A DNA stretch of 30,000 nt from Chrysomallon squamiferum. Its lineage: Eukaryota; Mollusca; Gastropoda; Neomphalida; Peltospiridae. Shown one piece after another: positions 10,841 to 21,884 of the stretch (positions are counted from its first letter, which is position 1; each line of letters starts with the position of its first letter). Under the pieces are notes generated by a model. It did no database searches. It had not been told where the DNA came from and worked only from the letters and a program-made list of their open reading frames with translations. Position numbers and translations under genes: made by a program. The stretch is from contig CM022667.1 of the NCBI GenBank assembly GCA_012295275.1, forward strand, positions 12,442,538-12,472,537, in the 5' to 3' direction.

Positions 10841-12392
10841 TACAGTTTTTGTTGTTGTTCTTATATTATTGCAGGAGAATCTCTTATACTTTTTCATTGT
10901 ACAATTTCATCCAAATAAATAAACCTACACATTTAATCAAATATGAATTTCATTAGATTTTTATTAATTTTTTTATTAGATTTTTTTTTTTCCAGTGAAA
11001 GCCTCTTTTTCTGCTCCAGCTACAATGGCAGGTTTGGACACTTCCCCACTCGAGGCATTTGAATTAGGCGGTGAATGGAACCTTCTAGAAGACATTGCCA
11101 AACATTTCCGTCCAAAAGAAGAGTACCAAGATTTGGTTCACATATTTGTAATTATCTCTTTTTTTTTTTTTTTTTTTTTTTTTTCAAAACTCTTTTTGGC
11201 CATGTAATTAACTTCCTTTTTGTTGACCAAACCTTTGCAAGACTTATGCATATTTTTGTACTTTATTTCCATTTGTCCGAAAATATACGGTATTTTAATT
11301 GCAAATCTATTTACATATTGGTATTTTTAATTATCTCCCTTTATCTGTTTGCATTAAAATTAATTTTTGAACAATCTAAATTTCTAATTACTAAAATTTG
11401 AATTTTTTTTTTTTTAGGATAAAACTGAACATGATAGCAGAGCTGAAAAAGCACAAACGGTAAGAATGAAAAAAATAAAAATAAACTTTTAACAAGTAGT
11501 GATCAGAGTTCTCCATCTCTCTACATATTTCCACCATTTTGTTAGATCTAATAATGATCTTGTATCCACGAATATTGCAGTGTTCTGCCATTCCATGACA
11601 GAGCAGCAGCAGTTTGGACTCCTTAGAAAATGAATATCTGCCATTATTCCATCACCATTTCTGCATTGTTATTGGCTGATTACCATTTGAGAGATGTCAT
11701 TCCTGCATAGTATCTCATAATGACAAAGTTTTATGATATGAAAACTATAGATCTGAAGACAATAGAACATACAGTCAAGAATGTTATTCACAGGTTTTGG
11801 CTAGACAAGAAGGACACTTTCAAATGCTGGATCCATAAACTCAGTGAATCATGTGTTGTGATATGTGATTGGTTAGACAAAATTAAATATGGATGAAAAG
11901 GGAAGTGCCTACTGGAAAGATATGCTTCTAATCCTGTGCATAGAAAGATATGAACTGATAGGCAATCCACTGCACTATTTTTGAGTTTTTCTGGATCTAT
12001 GGTGGATGGCACTCAGATTGGTGATGATCCTGTTCCAGTGTACATCTCCACCAATTATTATAATGTGCAGAATATATATATATATATATATATATCTACT
12101 CATATTACTACAATGTGCAGAATGTGTATACATCTCTACTCATAATGTGCAGAACGTATATATATATATATATATTTACTCATATTATCACAATGTACAG
12201 AATGTGTACATATCTACTCTTATTATTATAATGTGCAGAAGGTGTATATATATCTCTACTCATAAAATTTGAATGTTTTTGTTAATTTTTTTATTTTTTC
12301 TGTTTTTTTATTTATTATTAAGATACATATTTATTTCTGTATTGGTGGTAACAGGACAGGAATCTAAATACTGAAAAAAGTATTTATTGTTA

Positions 12393-12447
<55 letters not shown>

Positions 12448-14932
12448 CACTAGTTTTTGTATTCATCTTTCAAACATTTTTTATTTATTTATCTTATTTT
12501 TCGTTTAATTTTTACATTTTAAAAAATGTATTTGTCCTATTTGACGACATTATATTATTTCTTTCTGAAATAAGAACAGTATATATATATATATATTAAT
12601 TTTTTTTTGCAGTCTATGGTAGAAAAGTTAAAATATGCCACAGATCATTTATCACTCATTGGATACGAGGTAAGACTTACATGAAATCCTCTTGAACATG
12701 ATGTATCAGGGGTGTTTTTTGGTGAGAAACACTTGATAAAACATCCTCAAATTAAACTACTCTTCTCTCTACAAGTGATTTGAAAGTTTTAATTCATTGT
12801 TGAAACAGTTAGTGAAGCTTGTTAACTAAATTTACAAGTGATTTATTTTATGAAAAAAAAAAACCAAAAATACCAGTGCCCTACCTCCAAAAATACTAGT
12901 GCCTTAGGACCAAACATACAAGTTCCTTACCATAAAACGTACAGTGACTTACTCTCACATATACTAGTGTTCTATGACCAAACATACAATAACCTCATTT
13001 TCAAGTACACAACTGTTCTACCACCAAGCATACCAGAGCCTCACTTTCAAGTATACTAATGTTTTACCATCAGACATTTCAGAGCCTTATTTTCACTTAT
13101 ACTAGTGTTTTACCACCAAACATATTAGAGCCTTTCTTTCAAGTTTAGTAGTTTTTAACCGCCAAAGATATCAGAGCTTCACTCTCAAGTATACTAGTGT
13201 TCTACCACCAAACATATCATAGCCTTTCTTTCAAGTTTAGTAGTGTTTTACCACCAAACATATCAGAGCCTTATTTTCAAGTATACTAGTGTTTTACCAC
13301 CAAACATATCAGAGCTTTATTTTCAAGTATACTAGTATTTTACCACCAAACATATCATAGCCTTTCTTTCAAGTTTAGTAGTGTTTTACCACCAAACATA
13401 TCAGAGCCTTACTTTTGAGTGTTCTAGTGTTTTACCACCAAACATATCATAGCCTTTCTTTCAAGTTTAGTAGTGTTTTACCACCAAACATATCATAGCC
13501 TTTCTTTCAAGTTTAGTAGTGTTTTACCACCAAACATATCATAGCCTTTCTTTCAAGTTTAGTAGTGTTTTACCATCAAACATATCAGAGCTTTACTTTC
13601 AAGTATACTAGTGTTTTACCACCAAACATAAGAGAGCTTCACTTTCAAGTATACTAGTGTTCTACCACCAAACATAAGAAAACCTTACTTTCAGCTGATG
13701 ACAGAGAATTAAGGAGTGTAATGTAAACTGTTTGTTTTTATTTCAGCTAACTGGAGCCCAGCAGCTTCTGATTTCATGTGACGCTGATCTGAATTTGTTC
13801 AAGAATGATATAAAGATTTTGAAAAAAGCACACACATCTTCTATTTCCAAACAGTCTGTATGTATGTCTTGTGTTAATTGTTACACTAAGTAATTATTTA
13901 TTTGTACTTGAGCTGAATCAACCCCCACCTGTAAACAGATGATAAGTATGTCTTGTAATCATATTAGTAATCATTTATTCATACTTCATTATAAAATAAA
14001 ACAAATCATCTCTTTACAAACAGACAGTATATACTGTCTTGCATTGACTGATATATTTAATAATCATTTATTTATGCTGCATTTTAAGTGAAAGAAAAAA
14101 ATGCATGTAAACAGAAGATATGCTTTGTTATTACTGTCAGCAAAAACTGGTTGTCCAAAATTAATAAACCAACAGTTTAAAATATTATTTTATTTTAATG
14201 TTTGAAATATACTTTATTACTGGTTGCAAGGAATAAACAAAATAATAGTTTTAGAATTTTATTTTATTTGTGAATATATTTTAATATCAAGAATAACTGG
14301 TATGTATTGCTGGTATGTATTCAACAAAATAAAAACGTATTTGATGGTATGCAAGTTTTGAACCATCACTGATTCATTTAAAACTGATGTTGACAATCTC
14401 TTGTACTTGTTAATGCTATTTTTTTTTGCAGGACAGAGATAAGAAACAACTAGAAGAGATAGAACAATTAGAAAAAGAGTAAGTTTGTGATAAACGAAAA
14501 CTGAGATGAGACAAGAAATTGAAGTGTTAGAAAGATTGATACCTGACTTATAAATACTTGTTAATATTTAACATATATATTCACACACACAAATAATATT
14601 AGAATTAAGGTTTGCAGTAAATGACAAAAAAAAAAAAAAAAGTTTTTACATGTTCTTTGCACAACCATGTTTTGTTTTACTGAATTTTCCTCCCATCCAG
14701 TCTTATATTAAAATAAAAGAGGCAAAACAAAAAACAGAATTTAAAATATTACAGCATCACCATTTTTATGAAGTCTCGATGTCACTGGACCAGTATGCTT
14801 TCAAGGTATAACAGTGAAAAAAAAAAAAAAAACGAGAGGAAAAAAAGTCCACCATGTTTGTAATAATTATGTTATGACTCCAGTTCATAAGGAGCAAAAT
14901 GGTAGCATTCAGATATTGTTTTGTCATATTTT

Positions 14933-14979
<47 letters not shown>

Positions 14980-16280
14980 TTTAAATACTAATAATAATAA
15001 CTACAGATTTTAAGACTTCTTTTTTCTTATTGCAGTTATACTTTAATTTAAAACAAAATTCTAATTTCAGATTTTTATTAATGTAACTTTTTGACAGACC
15101 CATATAGCTAAATTATAGCATTTATTACCATACTATTTACTATAATAGTATTAGTAAAATTATATAATATTTTGATTATGATATTAGTATTATTAGTAGT
15201 AGTAGTAGTAGTAGTAGTATTTTAAACACCATAAAATTACATTTGATTAGTAGTATTATTACATTTTAAAATCTTTATTACATAATATTGCCTACTTTGT
15301 TTTATTTTGTAAAATCTATGTATGGTATTAAAAAGTATATTTATAAAATTATATAAATTGAGATATTTAAAAACTATTGTTTGTCATTATTTTACTCATT
15401 TAAAAATATGGTACAGATATTTTTATATAATTACATAATGACTTTATAATATTACTAAGTATATTTATATAATCACATTTTTATTCAAAAACTATTACCT
15501 TACATATACATTATATAGGATATTTATAAAATTACATAATATCTTTTATTAAATTTCATTTTTTTTTTTTTTTAATGTTTTTCTCTGTGTATTCAGGGAG
15601 CTATATTTTATTCATGTACAAATCTAGTATTGGAGTATATTTTGTAAATAATGTATGTATAAATGTATTAACTGTGCAGATTAGAAGATTATGGAGAAGA
15701 AAGTCTTAATCTGCAGAGGAAACTGGATGTTCTGGAACAAGCCAAAGAGGCTGAATCAAGTGATGCCATCATTAACGCATACGAAAGATTCAACAAAATG
15801 TTGGAGGAACTTAAACTGCAGAGCAGACATGTATGTTTTTGGTTTTTGTTATTTTTGACATAGTCATTGTTTGTTGTAAACCTCTTTTGTTTTATTTAAT
15901 TTTATTTAATTTTATTTTTTTTTTTATTTTATTTTATTTTATTTATTTTATTTATTTTATTTTATTTTATTTTATTTTATTTTATTTATTTATTTAATAT
16001 TATTTAATTTTATTGTATTTATTTATTTATTTATTTATTTTATTTATTTATTATTTTATTTATTTAATATTATTTTATTTTATTTTATTTATTTATTTAA
16101 TATTATTTTATTTTATTTTATTTAGTTATTTATTTTATTTATTTATTTTATTTTATTTTATTTATTTTATTTTATTTTATTGTATTTAGTTATAATTTTA
16201 TTGTATTGTATTTATTTATATATTTATTATTATTATTATTATTTTTTTTAATTTATTTTAATTTTATTTACTGCATTATT

Positions 16281-16332
<52 letters not shown>

Positions 16333-19300
16333 CATTGTCAGTATGATTGTAATACTAGCAGTAACAGTACTAAAAAATGCTAAAAAAAAATGTATGATGA
16401 TTTAATTTGTTAGAGAATAAATAATCTATAAAACAGTGGAACTCTTTTTACTAGTACTGAAATTTATAATGATGATTTATATCATGTGTTACAGATTAAA
16501 TAATCTGCACTCTTGTTACTAGTAATAGTACTGAAATTTATAATGATGATTTATATCATGTGTTACAGATTAAATAATCTGCACTCTTGTTACTAGTAAT
16601 AGTACTGAAATTTATAATGATGATTTATATCATGTGTTACAGATTAAATAATCTGCACTCTTGTTACTAGTAATAGTACTGAAATTTATAATGATGATTT
16701 ATATCATGTGTTACAGATTAAATAATCTGCAGCTCTTCTTACTAGTAATAGTACTGAAATTTATAATGATGATTTATATCATGTGTTACAGATTAAATAA
16801 TCTACACTCTTCTTACTAGTAATAGTACTGAAATTTATAATGATGATTTATATCATGTGTTACAGATTAAATAATCTACACTCTTCTTACTAGTAATAGT
16901 ACTGAAATTTATAATGATGATTTATATCATGTGTTACAGATTAAATAATCTGCACTCTTCTTACTAGTAATAGTACTGAAATTTATAATGATGATTTATA
17001 TCATGTGTTACAGATTAAATAATCTGCACTCTTCTTACTAGTAATAGTACTGAAATTTATAATGATGATTTATATCATGTGTTACAGATTAAATAATCTG
17101 CACTCTTCTTACTAGTAATAGTACTGAAATTTATAATGATGATTTATATCATGTGTTACAGATTAAATAATCTGCACTCTTGTTACTAGTAATAGTACTG
17201 AAATTTATAATGATGATTTATATCATGTGTCTTACAGATTAAATAATCTGCACTCTTCTTACTAGTAATAGTACTGAAATTTATAATGATGATTTATATC
17301 ATGTGTTACAGATTAAATAATCTGCACTCTTCTTACTAGTAATAGTACTGAAATTTATAATGATTATTTATATCATGTGTTACAGATTAAATAATCTACA
17401 CTCTTCTTATTAGTAATAGTACTGAAATTTATAATGATTATTTATATCATGTGTTACAGATTAAATAATCTACACTCTTCTTACTAGTAATAGTACTGAA
17501 ATTTATAATGATGATTTACATCATGTGTTACAGATTAAATAATCTACACTCTTGTTACTAGTAATAGTACTGAAATTTATAATGATGATTTATATCATGT
17601 GTTACAGATTAAATAATCTGCACTCTTCTTACTAGTAATAGTACTGAAATTTATAATGATGATTTATATCATGTGTTACAGATTAAATAATCTGCACTCT
17701 TCTTACTAGTAATAGTACTGAAATTTATAATGATGATTTATATCATGTGTTACAGATTAAATAATCTGCACTCTTGTTACTAGTAATAGTACTGAAATTT
17801 ATAATGATGATTTATATCATGTGTTACAGATTAAATAATCTGCACTCTTCTTACTAGTAATAGTACTGAAATTTATAATGATGATTTATATCATGTGTTA
17901 CAGATTAAATAATCTGCACTCTTCTTACTAGTAATAGTACTGAAATTTATAATGATGATTTATATCATGTGTTACAGATTAAATAATCTACACTCTTCTT
18001 ACTAGTAATAGTACTGAAATTTATAATGATGATTTATATCATGTGTTACAGATTAAATAATCTACACTCTTCTTACTAGTAATAGTACTGAAATTTATAA
18101 TGATGATTTATATCATGTGTTACAGATTAAATAATCTGCACTCTTCTTACTAGTAATAGTACTGAAATTTATAATGATGATTTATATCATGTGTTACAGA
18201 TTAAATAATCTACACTCTTCTTACTAGTAATAGTACTGAAATTTATAATGATGATTTATATCTTGTGTTACAGAACAAAGAGTCTGTAGAACAGTGGAAC
18301 AACAGCATAACTCAAGTGGCTGAATACATACAGAATGAGATGGAGAAGTGTGAGAGTAGGAGTGCAGAACTTGAAGCTGATATGGAAAGACTTTTTGGAG
18401 AACACAAATTCCTCATGAATCTAGTAGGAGGCCCCTCTTCTTCAGGAAGAAAGGTATCCATTTAACAGAAACGAATTATTCATAAATTGTAAAATGTTTT
18501 ATGTGGCTTTAAGTTTTTAAGTTAGCAGAAACAGTTTAAGAAATATATTTTAGTGAAATTATAATTTAAAACATTTTTTTTGTTAATTTTTTGATTTGTT
18601 ACTCAAATCTTTTTGTTGACATAAAATATTTAATGGATATTTTCTAAATTACTTTATATAAAGAAGATCCTCAAATGAACTCATATTGGTTTGTCTGTTA
18701 TTATTATTATTATTATTATTGTTGAAATACATGCAGAAGGAATAAATTTAATTCATGTGAGAAAAAAAACCAGTTATATTTATTTACAGTTAATTCCTCA
18801 GCTGTCCACAAATGTAAGAATGCTTTCAAAAGGATTGATTTCTATGACATATTAATAAATAATTCATTTTTCAAAAAATTATTTTGTACAATGATAATGA
18901 GTAGCATATTTCTGAAATCATTCTTCTTATTATTATTAATTTTTTTTTTTTTTTATTTTTTTCTTTACCAGTCATCATTTCTGGAACACACACCTAGAAC
19001 TTCAGTAAGTTTAATGCACAAACATAAAAAAAAAACACACAAATATATATTCTCAGACATAAATAAACATGTTTGCATATGGACACACAGACCTGTGTGT
19101 GTGTGTGTGGGTGTATGTGTGTTTGTTGCATTATAGGTATTCAGATATATGTACATACCTAATACATACATACACACAGACATGTACACAAGAATTATTT
19201 TTTAATTCCACATGTTACTGAGGTAAATGTTAATATGTAGGTGATACAAACTACGAGAAGGGAGTCGTGGAGAGACTCATCAAGAAGTCCAGTGTCCAAG

Positions 19301-20068
19301 AGAAAACAGAGTCAGTCACCACAAAGTCCAGGCATGAGCCCCAAGATGGCCAGCTACAGAGAGAAAAGTGAGGCAGTGAGAAGTCCACAAAAGAGCCCAC
19401 CATACAGCCCACAGCAGAAGAGACCTGACTGGAGCCAGACATCCAGAGAAGTTTCCTGGAGTCCAAAGACAACGACTACAATAGAGTCGAGGAAAACCTA
19501 CACTAGCAGTGAGGCACCTGCAGTGAGTCTTTGTTTGTAATAAATGTAAATTTTAGCACAACCACGAGGTATGTGTACTCTATGTCAAGGTTTTTGAGTG
19601 CAGGCAAGAAGTATATATATACTCTATGTTATGGTTTTTGAACAAAACTAATAAACCTATTCAGAGGTTTTATCAGTTAGTTTTGGTTTATTATTGTTTT
19701 TATTATTATCATATTATGATGACATTATTGGTTTTTGTTGTATTTTGTTTCTGCTTCTACTTTCTTGTACATCTTTCTTCTTCTTCTTTTTTTTCTTCTT
19801 CTTTTTTTCTTCTTCTTCTTTTTCATCTTCTTCTTCTTCTTATTATTATTATTAAAATGTTATTTTGTAATACTGCTAGTACTGCTGCTACTACAGTTAC
19901 GATTATTATTGTTATTCCTGTTGTGTTATTATAAATCAGATAAGCAGCGATGATGCTGATGATGAAGCTAAAGCTATGAAGTTCAGAGAGTGGTATGACA
20001 AAGACTTCAGTGAAAGAAGGTCATGGCTTCGAGACCATGTTGAACAGTCAAGAAAAGACAGTGTGTGA
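9342..20068 (+). CDS. Gene 2: 582-aa Lys/Ser-rich coiled-coil protein of unknown function
   Basis: Not a family I recognise. Twelve coding exons join without a frame break: 9342-9869, 10512-10548, 10996-11147, 11418-11459, 12613-12669, 13747-13857, 14432-14478, 15680-15830, 18274-18453, 18972-19004, 19241-19522, 19940-20068 (stop TGA). The total is 1749 nt. Layout: residues 1-176 are Lys/Ser/Asp/Arg-rich with a degenerate SKASDK hexapeptide repeat. About 205-239 is a more globular-looking stretch (FELGGEWNLLEDIAKHF). 240-309 is helical. About 310-430 is a heptad-rich coiled coil (QLEEIEQLEKELEDYGEESL...). 447-540 is Ser-Pro and Lys/Arg rich, with many SP sites. 541-582 has MKFREWYDKDFSERRSWL. 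The basic, RS-like N-terminus suggests a nuclear or RNA- or microtubule-associated role, but that is inference only. The start at 9342 is the first ATG after the 9340 acceptor. Gene 1 is an upstream tandem paralogue. All introns are GT-AG. Confidence 0.85.
9507..9668 (+). repeat. 18-bp coding tandem repeat in gene 2 exon 1
   Basis: About nine units like GCTAGTGACAAGTCCAAG encode SKASDK-type hexapeptides. The central units are nearly identical and the outer ones diverge. The length is a multiple of three, so copy-number change keeps the frame. Confidence 0.9.
9870..10018 (+). repeat. CTT/TTC polypyrimidine tract after the first coding exon
   Basis: Imperfect CTT repeat starting immediately at the donor GTAAGTTCTTCTTC. 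It explains the Ser/Phe/Leu-rich reading frames that run on from the exon. Confidence 0.9.
10023..10511 (+). repeat. Minisatellite (unit about 39 bp) running into the acceptor of exon 10512
   Basis: Roughly thirteen units with core CATGTTATATGTTTTCTAAAG. The last unit ends in the true acceptor, where TATGCATTTCCAG replaces TATGTTTTCTAAAG. Units near the exon are almost identical and those at the far end are degenerate. Because 39 is a multiple of three, a MFSKDLKLAHTCY repeat frame appears; it is out of frame with the next exon. Confidence 0.9.
10800..10839 (+). repeat. (ATT)n microsatellite
   Basis: Pure trinucleotide run in the intron before exon 10996. Confidence 0.9.
11500..12030. other. 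Higher-complexity intronic block, possible decayed insertion
   Basis: About 500 bp with ordinary base complexity sits inside a repeat-filled intron. On the plus strand an ATG at 11720 opens a 58-aa frame (MTKFYDMKTIDLKTIEHTV...) ending at TGA 11894-11896. The same frame continues to about 12060 with only one more TGA. It may be a fossil coding or transposon piece; I recognise no domain. Confidence 0.3.
12032..12262 (+). repeat. Tandem repeat (unit about 45 bp) with embedded TA runs
   Basis: About five units share TACTCATATTA...AATGTGCAGAA. Units differ mainly in the length of an internal TA run. Confidence 0.8.
12396..12447 (+). repeat. (ATT)n microsatellite
   Basis: Pure trinucleotide run about 165 bp before exon 12613. 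Confidence 0.9.
12865..13695 (+). repeat. Minisatellite of about 46-bp units (about 18 copies)
   Basis: The unit contains TTTTACCACCAAACATATCA and CAAGT(A/T)TA(C/G)TAGTG. Early copies (before about 13050) are strongly diverged and later ones nearly identical. The array stops about 50 bp before exon 13747 and does not include its acceptor. Confidence 0.9.
13850..14125 (+). repeat. Diverged tandem repeat (about 85-95 bp) beginning at the donor of exon 13747-13857
   Basis: The exon tail and donor AAACAGTCT|GTATGTATGTCTTG are echoed at about 13936 (AAACAGATGATAAGTATGTC), about 14020 and about 14108. TAATCATTTATT-type sequence lies between. Three to four copies, moderately diverged. Confidence 0.6.
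14935..14980 (+). repeat. (AAT)n microsatellite
   Basis: Pure AAT run. It has the opposite strand sense to most triplet tracts in these plus-strand genes. Confidence 0.9.
15890..16332 (+). repeat. ATTTT/ATTT tract followed by (ATT)n
   Basis: About 380 bp of imperfect TTTTA/TTTA units, then (ATT)n at 16282-16332. All of it lies in the 2.4-kb intron 15831-18273. Confidence 0.9.
16391..18273 (+). repeat. 74-bp minisatellite, 24 units plus an older proto-unit, each carrying a copy of the acceptor of exon 18274
   Basis: From 16495 to 18273 the distance is 1779 bp, that is 24 units of 74 bp plus 3 bp from two small insertions (near 16727 and 17231). Each unit ends ATCATGTGTTACAG; the last has TCTTGTGTTACAG and is the functional acceptor. 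The proto-unit at about 16391-16494 keeps AAACAGTGGAAC, matching exon sequence GAACAGTGGAAC. Units differ by single bases such as TCTGCA/TCTACA and CTTCTT/CTTGTT. Confidence 0.97.
19093..19123 (+). repeat. GT-rich dinucleotide tract
   Basis: Interrupted (GT)n in the intron between exons 18972-19004 and 19241-19522. Confidence 0.85.
19556..19645 (+). repeat. Two-copy repeat of about 50 bp
   Basis: GTATGTGTACTCTATGTCA and GTATATATATACTCTATGTT, each followed by a GGTTTTTGA stretch, lie about 50 bp apart shortly after the donor at 19523. Confidence 0.6.
19773..19854 (+). repeat. CTT tract followed by ATT repeats
   Basis: Imperfect polypyrimidine CTT repeat, then a short ATT run, in the last intron of gene 2. 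Confidence 0.9.
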
Positions 20069-20720
20069 TCAAACACCTTCAATAACTAGGTCAGAAAAAA
20101 AAAAAAAAAAATATTTTCTGTGTCATGGGGATCTCAGTAACATAATTTTATTAAAGAAATCTAAGCAATATTAATTTACATGAAAACCATTTTGAAAATC
20201 TCCTTTTCAAATGTCGTTTGAGAAATCTGATTTAATTTAAAAAGAATTTACAACCAGAACCAGTTCAGGCATGCCTGTTGTCATCCACAAAATGAGGTAA
20301 ATGACGTTTGAGAAAATGTTGATATATTTTAGTCTAAATTAAATATGAAACAAATGATTTTATAACATTATTTTAAGAAAGGTATTTTTGATATAAAGTC
20401 GTGATGTTATTGTTTGAGTCTGTAATGGCTAGATTTGGTGATAATGGAGATGTTATTTTTAACAAAGTTCTTGGAAAAGATCTATATTAATTAAGAAATG
20501 AATTGAAAACATAAACACCAAAAATTGTTAAAACAGGGTTTGAATTAACATGGTTTAAACAAAAGTAATTTAATTAGAAACAACATACTTAAAATATTTA
20601 AATGAAAATTCACAATAAAGCTTCTTCTTTTTTATTTTTAATTTTACTTTTATATTATTAGCATAATTGAAACAAAATTTCTGTTAAAATAAAGTGTATG
20701 AATATTCTATTCACAGTATA
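20069..20720 (+). other. 3'UTR of gene 2 with candidate poly(A) signals
   Basis: This follows the TGA at 20066-20068. AATAAA occurs at 20614-20619 and 20688-20693. No further exon was seen, so this is the likely end of the transcript. Confidence 0.5.
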
Positions 20721-21853
20721 TTTCACATCTTCAGACTCTAGATGGACATTGCCATAAATCTTTGTAACATCCATTACATCAAACAATGCTCCACCTGCCA
20801 TCAGAAAAATTCCAGACAGAAAACGGATGCGAGTCCAACGAAAGAGAATATGGAGTCATTTGTTTTATTTTACTCTTGTTAATACAATAATCTGTGATAT
20901 AAAGATAAAAACATCATATGTATACATGTTATTTAATGTTTTTGTTTTAACGTTTTTCAGTTATTTATTTTATTTTTTTTTTTCGTAAAATGTGACATTT
21001 TGTTTATCTTTAATTGGTTTGAGTTAATTTTTTGAGATAAAATTGTTTAATGTTTTACAATTCGTGCAAAAAAAGTAACCTGACGTTAAGCATTAGTTAT
21101 TTTTTTGTACAAAGGTATTCGATACAATTTTTAGGTATTGTTACAGATGGTGCTAAAAATAAAATATTATTCTTAAAAGATATAATCACATATTGTGATT
21201 GCCATCTTCAATTTGCATAAATAATAATAAAAACAAAATAATGGATTAAAACTTTGTTTTTTCATTAAATTTTAATTTTAATTTAATTTATTTGGTTCAT
21301 GGTCACTTTGCCATGATCAGTGTTAATTTTTATAATTTTTTTTCTTTTTGTTTGATTAATGTATCTGTTTACTGTTTTCATTTGTATGTACTGTATATTA
21401 CAGACTTTTGTATTGTGTTTATTTATAAAAGATTAGAAATCTATATTTTGAGAGTTAAAAAAGTATTTTTCTAAAATGTATTTTCATTTTATTATATTAT
21501 ATATATATTTACTTGTTACTGTATTATATTTTTTTATTTTTTTTTTATTTTTTGCATTGTAAAATATTTAGAAAAATCATATTTTGCTTTACACATGTCA
21601 TTTTGATCAGACTTTTTCTGATTAAATGCAAAGTATATAATTTGTTTATTGTTGTTATTTATTTAGCTAATCATCATTATAATCTTCCTCATCAACATCA
21701 TTATTATCAACATTATTATTATTATTATTATTATTATTTTTATTATTGTTATTATTATTATTATTGGTTCGTAACTTATAATTTGTTATCACAAAGAGGA
21801 TTGTGTGAATATTTTACCAGTTTATACACTTCATGAACAAAAATAAAAAATAA

Positions 21854-21884
<31 letters not shown>

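Noticed and set aside
12006-12272. 88-aa frame with Tyr/Ile runs
   Set aside because: Covers a tandem repeat with TA runs inside an intron; no coding support.
16391-18273. CRISPR-like regular array
   Set aside because: Direct tandem units with no unique spacers, in intron-rich animal DNA.
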